This document shows, in pieces, positions 1 through 8,729 of a stretch of 64,000 nucleotides of DNA. Positions within the stretch are counted from its first letter, which is position 1. Each line of letters opens with the position of its first letter. A model generated the notes under the pieces. The model was not told where the DNA came from, did not search any database, and worked only from the letters and a program-made list of their open reading frames with translations. The DNA is from Microbacterium sp. EYE_78 (GTDB taxonomy: Bacteria; Actinomycetota; Actinomycetes; Actinomycetales; Microbacteriaceae). Both the position numbers and the translations under genes were made by a program. The stretch spans positions 558,001 to 622,000 of the forward strand of contig NZ_JAHXMY010000002.1 of assembly GCF_023149035.1 (NCBI RefSeq), given 5' to 3'.

Positions 1-429
<429 letters not shown>

Positions 430-440
430 GCGTCTGACGC

Positions 441-491
441 GACGCCCCCGGATCGGCTGCTCATTGCGAGCACCGTGCCGGGGGCTTCGTC
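441..491 (+). terminator. Probable terminator after nrdF
   Basis: An 8-bp perfect GCCCCCGG/CCGGGGGC stem (444-451 with 478-485) is extended by GAC/GTC (441-443 with 489-491, past a 3-nt bulge). A small inner GCTC/GAGC hairpin lies in its loop. It starts 12 nt after the nrdF stop codon. There is no clear U-tract, as is common in high-GC actinobacteria. Confidence 0.55.
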
Positions 492-563
492 GTCCCAGAC
501 GATCGGGCCGCTCCGCATGACGCCGGAGGTCGGTGCGCGGCCCTCGGGTGGGTGCACGGCTCC

Positions 564-569
564 TAGCCT
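564..569 (+). promoter_or_regulatory. -10 box of selO (leaderless)
   Basis: TAGCCT ends 6 nt before the ATG at 576. Transcription would therefore begin at or next to the start codon, and no Shine-Dalgarno sequence is present in between. Confidence 0.5.
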
Positions 570-575
570 GGGACC

Positions 576-2033
576 ATGAGCGCTCCCACACGGACAGGAG
601 TCCGCCTGCACGCCCGGTTCGCGCACGATCTGCCCGAGCTCGCGGTGCCGTGGCAGGCGGAGCGGTTCCCCGACGCACGGATCCTCGTGCGCAACGACCC
701 CCTGGCGCGGGAGCTCGGCATCGACCCCGACTTCCTCCGCACCGAGGCCGGGCTCGGCTTCCTCACCGGCGCGGCGCTGCCCGAGGGGGCCGTCCCCGTC
801 GCGCAGGCATACGCGGGGCACCAGTTCGGCGGGCTGTCCCCGCGCCTCGGGGACGGCCGTGCGCTGCTCCTCGGCGAGGTGACGACCCCGCAGGGTGAGC
901 TCCGCGACATCCATCTGAAGGGGTCCGGGCCCACGCCCTTCGCCCGCGCCGGCGACGGATTCGCCGCTGTCGGGCCCATGCTCCGCGAATACGTCATCAG
1001 CGAAGCGATGCACGCGCTCGGCATCCCCACGACGCGCTCGCTCGCCGTCGTCGCCACCGGGCGCACCGTCCAGCGCGACGAGCCGCTCCCGGGGGCCGTC
1101 CTGACGCGCGTCGCGCGGAGCCACCTGCGCGTCGGCAGCTTCACCTATGCGCGGCTCTCAGACGACCCGCAGCTGGTCGGGCGCCTCGCGGACGTCGCCA
1201 TCCGCCGCCACCATCCTGAGGCGGCCGACGCCGAGAACCCCGCGCTCGCACTGCTGCAGGCGGTCACGGCCGCGCAGGCCGAGCTCATCGCGCGCTGGGT
1301 GCTGGTCGGGTTCGTCCACGGTGTCATGAACACCGACAACATGACCATCTCGGGGGAGGCGATCGATTACGGCCCGTGCGCGTTCCTGGACGTCTTCGAT
1401 CCGTCGACGTCGTTCAGCTCGATCGACCGCGGCGGCCGCTACGCGTTCGGCAACCAGCCGGGCATCGGCCAGTGGAACCTCGCGCGTCTGGCAGAGGCGC
1501 TGCTGCCCCTGATCGACGCCGACAGCACGCGCGCGATCGAAGCGGCCGAGCTCGTGCTCACCGCGGAGTACACGGAGCGCTATCAGGCGACCTGGCGTGA
1601 GGGGATGCGCGCGAAGCTCGGCCTCCCGGCGTCGGTCGACGCTGCGACGGTCTCGGCGGTGGCATCCGGGTTCCTGGGACTGCTCGAAGCGCAGCAGGCG
1701 GACTACACCTCGTCCTTCCGGGCGTTGGCGGCGGTGGCCCGGGGCGAGTTCCGCCCTCCGACCGTCGTCGATTCCCTCGCCCTCGCCCCGTGGGTCGCGC
1801 GGTGGCGGGACCTGGCGCCGGATGCCGCGCTGATCGAGCGCACGAACCCCGTCTACATCCCACGCAACGCCCTCGTCGAAGAGGCGCTGACGGCGGCCGA
1901 AGCCGGCGACATCGCACCCCTCCACGGACTGCTCGACGCGGTGACCGATCCGTATGTCGCGCGGCCCGGGCTCGAGCGCTACGCGGACGCCCCCGCGGGC
2001 GGCGGCGCGTACACCACGTTCTGCGGCACCTGA
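576..2033 (+). CDS. selO: SelO/YdiU family protein adenylyltransferase (pseudokinase fold)
   Basis: 485 residues, the usual length for bacterial YdiU. The SelO family has an inverted protein-kinase-like active site and transfers AMP from ATP to Ser/Thr/Tyr of target proteins, with a proposed role in redox stress. Recognisable blocks are A-G-H-Q-F-G (about residue 84), [11 protein letters not shown] (about 115) and the H-G-V-M-N-T-D-N-M block near residue 250, which carries catalytic and metal-binding residues of the family. The protein ends F-C-G-T: the cysteine is third from the end, where animal SelO carries selenocysteine. The start is supported by the leaderless -10 box just upstream. It is a single gene, convergent with the GH13 gene 16 bp away. 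Confidence 0.93.
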   Translation: MSAPTRTGVRLHARFAHDLPELAVPWQAERFPDARILVRNDPLARELGIDPDFLRTEAGLGFLTGAALPEGAVPVAQAYAGHQFGGLSPRLGDGRALLLGEVTTPQGELRDIHLKGSGPTPFARAGDGFAAVGPMLREYVISEAMHALGIPTTRSLAVVATGRTVQRDEPLPGAVLTRVARSHLRVGSFTYARLSDDPQLVGRLADVAIRRHHPEAADAENPALALLQAVTAAQAELIARWVLVGFVHGVMNTDNMTISGEAIDYGPCAFLDVFDPSTSFSSIDRGGRYAFGNQPGIGQWNLARLAEALLPLIDADSTRAIEAAELVLTAEYTERYQATWREGMRAKLGLPASVDAATVSAVASGFLGLLEAQQADYTSSFRALAAVARGEFRPPTVVDSLALAPWVARWRDLAPDAALIERTNPVYIPRNALVEEALTAAEAGDIAPLHGLLDAVTDPYVARPGLERYADAPAGGGAYTTFCGT

Positions 2034-2049
2034 CGCGACGACCCCGTCG

Positions 2050-3381
2050 TCAACCGGTGAAGACGGCGAAGCCCCGTGCGGGAAGGACCGCCGTGGCCCC
2101 ACGGTGTTCCGCATCACCGACGGCGAGATGCGCGGCATCCGCCACCGGCACCTCGATCGCCTCGTCGGCGATGTTCAGCGCGGTGAGGACGGCAGCGTCG
2201 GACGTCGCCGTCCGCAGCACGATCGACGTGTTGTCACGGTGGATGACATCGGTGTGCGCCCGGTGCAGCCAAGGGTGCTGCCGGCGGAGGGCGATCAGCT
2301 GCTGGTGCGCGCTGAGGATGCCGCTCGCAGCGCCCGACAGCGACGCAGCGCTCGGGGGAGTCGCGGGGAACGCCGGCCGAACGGCGTCGTCGCCGCCGAC
2401 GCGGTCCTCCTTGACGCCCTCGTAGCCGTACTCGTCCCCGGCATAGACCGAGGGGACTCCCGCCACGGTGAACAGCACGGCGAGGGCGTGCGGCACGAGG
2501 TCCGCCCCGATCGCCGTCGCGATCCGCGTCACGTCGTGGTTGCCGACGAAGGTCTGCGGCGCGAACACGGACAACAGGTCGTTGTGCCGCACGATGGCGT
2601 GCTCGAGCTCGAACAGGTTCCGGTCGGCAATCGCGTGCCAGATGCCCTGCCACAGCTCGTATTGGGTCAGGGAATCCACCGTCGCCTCGCTCACGATCCG
2701 CGCCGCGTCGCCGTGGATCACCTCGCCGACGAACCACGCGTCGGGGTGGGCGCTGCGGACGCGGGGGAGCACGCGCGCCCAGAACGACGATGGGACGGCA
2801 TAGGCGGCATCCAGTCGCCAGCCGTCGATGCCTCGGTCCAACCAGTACGTCATCACCCGGGCGACCAGGTCCTCGGCGGCGGGGGAGGAGTGATCCAGGG
2901 CGACCAGCGCGTCGTGGCCTTCGAACACGTCGGCGTCGACGCGGGCTCCGGGCGTCCATCCCTCCCACCGGGCACGGAAGAGCGATGCGGTCGGTGCCGA
3001 CGGGCCCTGCTCCTCGAGGGCGCGGAACGCCGGGTGGGCACGTCCGACGTGGTTGAAGACGCCGTCGAACAGGACGCGGATGCCGCGCGCCCGCGCTGCC
3101 GAGAGCAACGCGTCGATGTCGGCGTCATCACCGAGTCGCGGGTCGATGCGGAAATGGTCGACGGTGTCGTACCCGTGCGTCTCGGACGCGAAGACGGGGC
3201 CGAGGAGCAGACCGTTCAGGCCGAGACCGACGAGGTGGTCGAGCCATCCCTCGATCTGCGGCAGGCGGTGCGTCACCGTCGTCGTCTCGGCCTCCGGCCG
3301 GATCGGGGCGCCCGTGAACCCCAACGGGTACACGTGCCACCACATGACTGTCTCGTCCCAGGTCCTCACCACGGCAGTCAA
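2050..3381 (-). CDS. Glycoside hydrolase family 13 (alpha-amylase family) protein
   Basis: 443 residues with the GH13 (beta/alpha)8 motifs in order: D-G-V-F-N-H (about residue 104), G-W-R-L-D-A-A with the nucleophile Asp (about 190), V-G-E-V with the acid/base Glu (about 219), and F-V-G-N-H-D with the transition-state Asp (about 282). The W-W-H-V-Y-P-L-G-F start is that of small cytoplasmic amylase/maltogenic-like enzymes. There is no signal peptide, so it probably acts on imported alpha-glucans or maltodextrins; the substrate cannot be read from sequence. The start is uncertain: TTG at 3381, GTG at 3372 or 3369, or ATG at 3345. Homology favours a short extension before the W-W motif. Confidence 0.88.
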   Translation of the reverse strand: MTAVVRTWDETVMWWHVYPLGFTGAPIRPEAETTTVTHRLPQIEGWLDHLVGLGLNGLLLGPVFASETHGYDTVDHFRIDPRLGDDADIDALLSAARARGIRVLFDGVFNHVGRAHPAFRALEEQGPSAPTASLFRARWEGWTPGARVDADVFEGHDALVALDHSSPAAEDLVARVMTYWLDRGIDGWRLDAAYAVPSSFWARVLPRVRSAHPDAWFVGEVIHGDAARIVSEATVDSLTQYELWQGIWHAIADRNLFELEHAIVRHNDLLSVFAPQTFVGNHDVTRIATAIGADLVPHALAVLFTVAGVPSVYAGDEYGYEGVKEDRVGGDDAVRPAFPATPPSAASLSGAASGILSAHQQLIALRRQHPWLHRAHTDVIHRDNTSIVLRTATSDAAVLTALNIADEAIEVPVADAAHLAVGDAEHRGATAVLPARGFAVFTG

Positions 3382-3429
3382 GCAGTCCGCGCAGGATGCC
3401 GCGGTGCCCTTGACTCGCAGGGGCGTTTC

Positions 3430-5502
3430 TCACGAGCGCGACGAGGTCTCGGCAGGTTCCCGCCAGGACCCCGTCATGTGCTCCACACTCCGCATCGCGG
3501 TCGCGAAGATCGTCAGCACCGGATTGACGCCGCCGTTGGTGGTGTGCACCGACCCGTCCATGACTCGGAGGTTGTCGTGTCCCCAGACGCGGCCGAACTC
3601 GTCGACGACGGATGACGCGGGGTCGGACCCCATCCGCAGCGTCCCCGCCTGGTGCTGTCCCGCCGACGGGCCGCGCTGGGGGTGGTGGAAGGCGAACACG
3701 TCGGTCGCACCCGCCGCACGCAACCACGCCGCGCTCGTCCGGCTGGTGGCGTCCCGCGCGCGCAGGTCCTCGGGGTGGACGCCGCCGCTCAACCGCGCCA
3801 CCGGGATGCCCCAGGGATCCCGGACGCCCTCATCGACGCGGACCCGTGAGTCGGCCGAGGTGACCTCCTGGATAGGACCCATCAGTCGCAGGCTCCGCCG
3901 GACGAGCCGCCGCATCCCCTCTTTGCTCTCGATGCCCGCCCGCGGGATGAAGCCGCACCCGACCAGGTAGCGGTACGTGTTCGAAGGGGTGGCGACGAAC
4001 TCGTTCGCGATGATCCCACCGCCGATCACGTCCCCGTCGCCATGGCGGAAATCGGTGGTCGCGATGGAGGGGCCGGGGCCCACGAGGTTTTCCACGATGT
4101 CGTCGAAGACGCCCATCGCGCCGCCGTAGACGTGGCCCTGCAGATGACGCCCGACCTGATCCGCGTTGTTCCCCAGGCCGTTGGGTTCGCGGTCCGACCG
4201 ACTGTTCAGCAGCAGCCGCGCCGACTCGACGGCCCCCGCCGCGACGACGATCTCGTCCGCGTCGACGTCCCGCCGCCACGGCCGCCCCTCGTGGGTGCCG
4301 ACGAGCGTCAGACCGACGACCCTGCCTGCGGCGTCGGTGCGGATCGCCGCGGCCCGCGTCTCGAGGACGATCTCGACGAGACCGGTCGCGAACGCGCGGG
4401 TCAGCATCGTGTTCTGCGAGCCCGCCTTAGCGTCGACGGGGCAGGCGAAGCCCACGCACTGCGCGCACTGGACGCACGCGGCGCGGCCGAGGTGGGGCCG
4501 CGAGTTGATGAGGAGGGGCACCGGCACGGTCGAGAAGCCGAGAGCGGATGCCGCATCGGCCAGGCGCCGGCGCGTCGCCCCCGCGGGCAACGGCGGCATC
4601 GGCAGAGGACGTCGACGCGGGCCCGCCCACGTCCCGTCGTCGCCCCCGCTCACCCCGACCTCCCACTCCGCGCGCTCGTAGTACGGCGCGAGATCGTCGT
4701 ACGAGATCGGCCAGTCCGCAAGCGCGGAGCCGTCGGGGACGCCGTACGTGGAGGCCATCCGGAAGTCGCGGGGAGCGAACCGCCAGGCCTGCGCTCCGTA
4801 CACGCGCGTCCCGCCGCCGACGGTCATCGCGTTGTTGCTCCACGCGCCATCGGTCGGTCGGAGCGTCAGCCTGCGCCCGCCCTCGTCGACGACGCGCACG
4901 TCGCGCGCGTCCGTGGGGCCGGAGCGGGGGAGCAGCCCCCAGTCCGAGCGGGGATTGCGCAGGTGGTCCCGGCTCAGCTCGGGCGTCGACGGCCAAGCGC
5001 CCGCCTCGACCACGAGCACGCGCCGACCCGATTCGGTCAGTCCGCAGGCTGCGACACCGCCGCCTGCGCCCGAACCCACGACGATCGCGTCGTAGCGGGC
5101 GGCGAGGTGATCAGGGCTCGCCACGGCGGGTGACATCCCCGGCGCGATGGGCGCGGTCCCCGCGCCGACAGGCCAGGGTCGCCAGCCCACCATCGACCAC
5201 GACGCCGCTCCCAGGTTGCCGCCGTTGCCGGGATCGGCGTAGTAGCCCGCCGCGACCGTCTCAGCGAACCAATCCCAGTGCTCGCTCGCGTCCTCGCGAT
5301 CGAGGACCTCCGCGACGCGGACCGTCCAGTCCGGTCGCTCCTCCAGCAGGGACAGGATGAACCCGACGCCGCCCGACTCGGACGCCGACGGGAACTCGTC
5401 CGCGGGGATGACACGATCGACGAGCGCCGTCAGGCGACCGACATCCAGGCGCACCGGCGAGCCGGGCACACGCGCGTGGTCGGACGCTCGCGGCTCGCTC
5501 AC
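3430..5502 (-). CDS. GMC oxidoreductase fused to a gluconate 2-dehydrogenase subunit 3-like domain
   Basis: 690 residues. The first ~95 (L-V-D-R-V-I-P-A-D, then G-Y-Y-A-D-P-G-N-G) resemble the small subunit (subunit 3) of membrane gluconate/sugar dehydrogenases. The rest is a flavin-dependent GMC dehydrogenase: FAD-binding V-G-S-G-A-G-G-G-V near residue 130, a cysteine-rich C-V-Q-C-A-Q-C-V-G-F-A-C-P segment, and a C-terminal Q-H-Q-A-G-T-L-R-M-G plus T-N-G-G-V-N-P-V-L block with the His/Asn catalytic pair. It probably oxidises a sugar or polyol; the electron acceptor is unknown. The GTG start at 5502 overlaps the TGA of the lipoprotein gene (GTGA). The open frame continues upstream inside that gene, but homology starts here. 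Confidence 0.85.
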   Translation of the reverse strand: MSEPRASDHARVPGSPVRLDVGRLTALVDRVIPADEFPSASESGGVGFILSLLEERPDWTVRVAEVLDREDASEHWDWFAETVAAGYYADPGNGGNLGAASWSMVGWRPWPVGAGTAPIAPGMSPAVASPDHLAARYDAIVVGSGAGGGVAACGLTESGRRVLVVEAGAWPSTPELSRDHLRNPRSDWGLLPRSGPTDARDVRVVDEGGRRLTLRPTDGAWSNNAMTVGGGTRVYGAQAWRFAPRDFRMASTYGVPDGSALADWPISYDDLAPYYERAEWEVGVSGGDDGTWAGPRRRPLPMPPLPAGATRRRLADAASALGFSTVPVPLLINSRPHLGRAACVQCAQCVGFACPVDAKAGSQNTMLTRAFATGLVEIVLETRAAAIRTDAAGRVVGLTLVGTHEGRPWRRDVDADEIVVAAGAVESARLLLNSRSDREPNGLGNNADQVGRHLQGHVYGGAMGVFDDIVENLVGPGPSIATTDFRHGDGDVIGGGIIANEFVATPSNTYRYLVGCGFIPRAGIESKEGMRRLVRRSLRLMGPIQEVTSADSRVRVDEGVRDPWGIPVARLSGGVHPEDLRARDATSRTSAAWLRAAGATDVFAFHHPQRGPSAGQHQAGTLRMGSDPASSVVDEFGRVWGHDNLRVMDGSVHTTNGGVNPVLTIFATAMRSVEHMTGSWREPAETSSRS

Positions 5503-5978
5503 TCCGCTCGCCCGCACTCCGACACCGCGAGGATGTCGAGCCCGGGGGAGCCCTCGAGGGAGGTCTCCGTCACATCGACCGACACGCCCGTCCGCGCCTG
5601 ACTGAGTCGCACTGCGGCGAGGTCGACCTCGATGCCGACGGGCTCGAGCGCCCAACCGTCGCCGAGCGATGCGGGCAGGTCCTCGACCGCCGTGGCGGGT
5701 CCGACGTCCCGCGGGAGGGACGCCCGGCCGTGCACGGTCGCGAACGCCGTGCCCTCGGGGCCGTCGACCGGCGCGACCTCCGAGTCGCATGGCGTCGACC
5801 GCGCGTCGCCGTCTGGGGTGAACTCGGCGCCGTCGGGGAGGGCCGCCACGATCTCCGCCACCGCCGCCTCCGCCTGCGCGCGGACGTCCGCGTAGGACGG
5901 ACCCGTTGCGGGGGCGCATCCTGTGGTGGCGAGGAGGGTTCCGACGAGCATCGTTGCCGCGCCGAACCGCGTCCGCAT
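5499..5978 (-). CDS. Putative lipoprotein of unknown function
   Basis: 159 residues. It has a short basic N-terminus (M-R-T-R), a hydrophobic stretch and a lipobox-like L-L-A-T-T-G-C at residue 22, so it is probably exported and lipidated. The mature part has two further cysteines (in T-P-C-D and S-E-C-G) that could pair. I recognise no domain. Its ATG shares one base with the TGA of the DUF1023 gene, and its own TGA overlaps the GMC gene start. The three genes are therefore translationally coupled and probably work together at the membrane. Confidence 0.75.
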   Translation of the reverse strand: MRTRFGAATMLVGTLLATTGCAPATGPSYADVRAQAEAAVAEIVAALPDGAEFTPDGDARSTPCDSEVAPVDGPEGTAFATVHGRASLPRDVGPATAVEDLPASLGDGWALEPVGIEVDLAAVRLSQARTGVSVDVTETSLEGSPGLDILAVSECGRAE

Positions 5979-7249
5979 CAGCCGCTGCTCTCGTGCGCGA
6001 GCGAGGCCAGGAGGAGCCGCACGTCCTTCAAGACCGTGCCGTTCGCTGTGCCGTCGCCGCTGAAGAGCCGATTGTGCAGGTCGAGTCCCTGCGCGAGCAT
6101 CGCGGTGACCGTGCCCCCTCCTGCTGGCTCGCGGAACCCGGGATCGACGATCGTGATGCCGGGGAACTCCTCCGGCCCGATGCCGTACCCGATGTCGCCC
6201 ACCTGGAACCCGGCGTAGTACCGGTTCACATCCTCTTTCGCCTGCGCAGCGTAGTACGACGTCCCCGCGATCGGGGTGTAGCCGTCGGTCGCGCCGACGC
6301 CCGCGGCCAGGAACCGGGCGTCGAATCGCGCCCCGTCCATCTCCGCCGCGCTGCCGACCGCAGAGCCGGCGCTGTGCTCGTAGCTCAGCGTCGGAAGGCC
6401 CGGGAAGGCGACATCGATTCCCCTCACGATGCGAGCGTAGTCGGCACCCGCGGCTGTGGCGATGGTGTTGTTCTGCGGGCCGCCGGCGAGATTCATCGAG
6501 ATCTGCGGCATGGGCGCCGCGAGCACCGTGAACGCGAGGACCGGGGCCGCGGCATCCGCATTCGCCACCTGCCAGTCCGCGAACGAGGTGACCGGGTCGT
6601 CGACCATGAAGCTGGCGAGGCTGGCGTTGGTCCCGGGGACGACGAAGAGGATGCTGGTGGCCGCCGACGGGTCGCCGGCCATCTCGACGAGCGCGCCACG
6701 ATCCGGGGCGTACAGGTAGAGCTGGACGAGCCCGCGCGCGACGCGGGAGAGGTAGTCGCGCTCGAGATGGAGGGCGTCTCGCTCGGCGCTGTGCGCGGCC
6801 GGGTCGGACGCCGGGTCGCTCTCGGCCAGGGCGGCGAGCCGCCGGTCGATCCGTCGCAGCCGGTCGCGCGCGCCGATCCGGTTCGCCGCGACCCGATCGG
6901 CGGCGTCGATACCGTCGAGGCGGCCGATGAGGTCGGGGACCTCGTCGATCAGCGCGCCGCGCGCGGCGACGTCGGTGTCGGCCCACCATCGCGCCGCTTC
7001 CGCCGGTGAGGTGTCGTCCGCCAGGGACCGGAGCGCGCCGCCCGCGTCGCCCTCGAGGGAACGCAGATCGGTGGCGGAGAGCGCGGCGATGTCGTCGAGC
7101 GCGATGGGCGCGGCGGCCGCCACCGCCGAGACTCGGGCGGGCCCCGGGGTGATCGACGCCTGCGCGGCGAGGGGCGCAGCATCCATCAGGGCGAACGCCA
7201 TCACCGCGGCGGCCAGCGCTGCGGTCGGATGGGCGATCGCGCGCATCAT
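5978..7249 (-). CDS. DUF1023 alpha/beta hydrolase
   Basis: 423 residues. An N-terminal hydrophobic segment (residues ~8-30, ending A-A-P-L-A-A-Q) looks like a signal peptide or anchor. Next comes a helical region with the W-W, L-I-D-E-V-P-D-L-I-G-R-L-D-G and A-A-N-R pattern typical of actinobacterial DUF1023 proteins. The alpha/beta-hydrolase core has the nucleophile elbow Y-E-H-S-A-G-S-A, with E instead of the usual G before H-S. The substrate is unknown. The ATG at 7249 is favoured over the adjacent ATG at 7246 because a TATTAT -10 box lies 7 nt upstream. It is the first gene of the coupled hydrolase-lipoprotein-GMC operon and diverges from marR. Confidence 0.8.
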   Translation of the reverse strand: MMRAIAHPTAALAAAVMAFALMDAAPLAAQASITPGPARVSAVAAAAPIALDDIAALSATDLRSLEGDAGGALRSLADDTSPAEAARWWADTDVAARGALIDEVPDLIGRLDGIDAADRVAANRIGARDRLRRIDRRLAALAESDPASDPAAHSAERDALHLERDYLSRVARGLVQLYLYAPDRGALVEMAGDPSAATSILFVVPGTNASLASFMVDDPVTSFADWQVANADAAAPVLAFTVLAAPMPQISMNLAGGPQNNTIATAAGADYARIVRGIDVAFPGLPTLSYEHSAGSAVGSAAEMDGARFDARFLAAGVGATDGYTPIAGTSYYAAQAKEDVNRYYAGFQVGDIGYGIGPEEFPGITIVDPGFREPAGGGTVTAMLAQGLDLHNRLFSGDGTANGTVLKDVRLLLASLAHESSG

Positions 7250-7256
7250 ACCGCCG

Positions 7257-7262
7257 ATAATA
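7257..7262 (-). promoter_or_regulatory. -10 box of the DUF1023-lipoprotein-GMC operon
   Basis: TATTAT on the minus strand lies 7 nt before the ATG at 7249. It is the closest match to TATAAT among the start-proximal boxes of the window. Confidence 0.5.
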
Positions 7263-7383
7263 GAGGGTCCCGGGAGCCGGAACGTTTCGCGGATGAGAAG
7301 TCCTTCATCTCTTGCCATCCTTCTCTCGAACGGTGAGCCGAAATTGGGCGACGTCGCTGCTGACCCCGCGCGGGCGGCCCTCA

Positions 7384-7389
7384 TAGACT
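7384..7389 (+). promoter_or_regulatory. -10 box of the marR-doxX operon (leaderless)
   Basis: TAGACT lies 6 nt before the GTG at 7396. The divergent TATTAT box at 7257-7262 is about 120 bp away, so one MarR operator region could serve both directions. Confidence 0.5.
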
Positions 7390-7395
7390 TCTGCC

Positions 7396-7821
7396 GTGGC
7401 AGATACCCCCGCAGACGAGGCCCCGCGTTTCAGTCCTGTCATCGCGCTGCTCGCCGTGTCGGCCTCATGGGAGGCGCAGCTCGCCGCCGAGCTGCGCGAC
7501 CTGGGCATCTCCACCCGCAAATTCGGCCTCCTGGGGCACATCGGGGCGGAGCCCGGGATCTCGTTCTCGGAACTCGCCCGTCGCTCCCGCATCACGGTCC
7601 AATCCGCGCATGCCGCGGTGCACGCTCTGGTCGACGACGGCCTGGTCGCCGACGCCACCGCGCAGGCCGGCGCGGCGAGCGATCTCAGCGTCACGGCGCG
7701 CGGTGCGCAGGTGCTCCGAGATGCGCAGGATCGGCTCGAGCGGTTGGACGAGGCGCTGTCGAGGGCGCTCCCGCGCGTCGCGGACTCGCTCGACGGCATC
7801 CGCGCCGGCGTGATCGAATGA
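7396..7821 (+). CDS. MarR family transcriptional regulator
   Basis: 141 residues, standard for MarR. The winged helix-turn-helix spans about residues 40-95: the I-S-F-S-E-L-A-R-R-S-R-I-T-V-Q-S-A-H-A helix pair, then the L-V-D-D-G-L-V wing with the D-L-S-V-T-A-R-G turn that normally precedes the last dimerisation helix. The GTG start is set by the leaderless -10 box. Its last codon overlaps the ATG of the DoxX-like gene (ATGA), so the pair is one operon. It probably autoregulates and may also control the divergent hydrolase/GMC operon, though I did not find a clear palindrome. Confidence 0.85.
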   Translation: MADTPADEAPRFSPVIALLAVSASWEAQLAAELRDLGISTRKFGLLGHIGAEPGISFSELARRSRITVQSAHAAVHALVDDGLVADATAQAGAASDLSVTARGAQVLRDAQDRLERLDEALSRALPRVADSLDGIRAGVIE

Positions 7822-8234
7822 CCGCGCGCCGGACGCCCGACCGGGGTGCGCCCGTGCGCGCGGTCGCGCGGTGGGCGCTCGCGCTCCTGCTGGTCGCCGC
7901 GGGCGTCGGCCATCTCACCGTGCTGCGCCGGGGGTTCCGCATCGCGGTGCCGGAGTGGGCGACCCGGCTGCTGCGGACCGATAAGGACACGATCGTGGTC
8001 GTGTCCGGAGTCGTCGAGGCGGCGTTGGGTGCGGCCTTGGTCGCGCTGCCGCGCGAGCGACGCCGCGTGGGCGCGGCGGTGGCGGCGCTGTTCGTCGCAG
8101 TGTTCCCCGGCAACATCCACCATTGGCGCACGCGCCGCGACGTCCCCGGGATGGATTCCGACGCCAAGCGATTCGCCAGGCTCTTCCTCCAGCCGGTGCT
8201 GGTCGCGTGGGCGATCTGGTCGACGCGCCGTTGA
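7818..8234 (+). CDS. DoxX-like membrane protein (paralogue 1)
   Basis: 138 residues with about four hydrophobic segments: W-A-L-A-L-L-L-V-A-A-G near residue 18, one around 60-80, A-L-F-V-A-V-F-P-G-N-I near 95, and the C-terminal Q-P-V-L-V-A-W-A-I-W-S-T-R. This is the DoxX-like pattern of small actinobacterial membrane proteins of unknown biochemistry. It is translationally coupled to marR and clearly paralogous to the gene at 9970, sharing A-L-V-A-L-P-x-E-R-R-R-V-G and F-P-G-N-I. Confidence 0.75.
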   Translation: MTARRTPDRGAPVRAVARWALALLLVAAGVGHLTVLRRGFRIAVPEWATRLLRTDKDTIVVVSGVVEAALGAALVALPRERRRVGAAVAALFVAVFPGNIHHWRTRRDVPGMDSDAKRFARLFLQPVLVAWAIWSTRR

Positions 8235-8257
8235 GCCCACGCACAGCATCCTTCAGT

Positions 8258-8263
8258 TAGGTT
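8258..8263 (+). promoter_or_regulatory. -10 box of the DUF3817 gene (leaderless)
   Basis: TAGGTT lies 6 nt before the GTG at 8270, in the 35-bp gap after the DoxX-like gene. The DUF3817 gene is therefore probably transcribed on its own. Confidence 0.45.
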
Positions 8264-8269
8264 GAAGGC

Positions 8270-8728
8270 GTGTTCCGCACCCCCGCTTCGATCTTCCGCA
8301 TCCTCGCCGTCGCCGAGGTCTTCTCCTGGACGCTGCTCATCGGCGGCATCATCGTCCGCGCCGTCGGCGGTCCGGCCCTCGCGGTCACCGTCGGCGGCGG
8401 CATCCACGGCTTCGTCTTCCTCTCCTACGGCGCGACGGCGCTGCTGGTCGCGCTGAACAACCGGTGGGGACTCGGGGCTTCCGTGCTCGCCGTCGGCTCG
8501 GCGGTCATCCCGTATGCGACCCTGCCGACCGAGATCTGGCTGCGCCGCTCCGGCCGACTCGAGGGGGAGTGGCGACGGGAGGAGACGGCGGACCCGCGGG
8601 ACCGGCGGCCGATCGATCGCCTTCTCCGGTGGTTCCTGCGGCACGCGACCCTCCTGGTCGCACTCATCGTGGTCGCCGTGGTGGCCCTCTACGTCGTCCT
8701 GTTGATCGTCGGACCGCCCGGGCGGTGA
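8270..8728 (+). CDS. DUF3817 integral membrane protein
   Basis: 152 residues. The first ~90 match the DUF3817 pattern: F-R-I-L-A-V-A-E-V-F-S-W opens the first of three membrane segments, G-G-I-H-G-F-V-F-L lies in the second, and a polar E-I-W-L-R-R segment follows the third. A basic/acidic linker (residues ~95-125) leads to a fourth hydrophobic segment at the C-terminus. Function is unknown. The stop codon is separated by one base from that of the convergent methyltransferase gene. Confidence 0.8.
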   Translation: MFRTPASIFRILAVAEVFSWTLLIGGIIVRAVGGPALAVTVGGGIHGFVFLSYGATALLVALNNRWGLGASVLAVGSAVIPYATLPTEIWLRRSGRLEGEWRREETADPRDRRPIDRLLRWFLRHATLLVALIVVAVVALYVVLLIVGPPGR

Positions 8729-8729
8729 C

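Noticed and set aside
2037..2051. GACGAC-CCC-GTCGTC hairpin between selO and the GH13 gene
   Set aside because: The stem is only 6 bp and overlaps the GH13 stop codon, too weak to call a terminator from sequence alone.
5503..5919. N-terminal extension of the GMC oxidoreductase by ~139 residues
   Set aside because: It lies out of frame inside the lipoprotein gene, is low-complexity and has no homology. The GTGA overlap at 5499-5502 gives a normal start.
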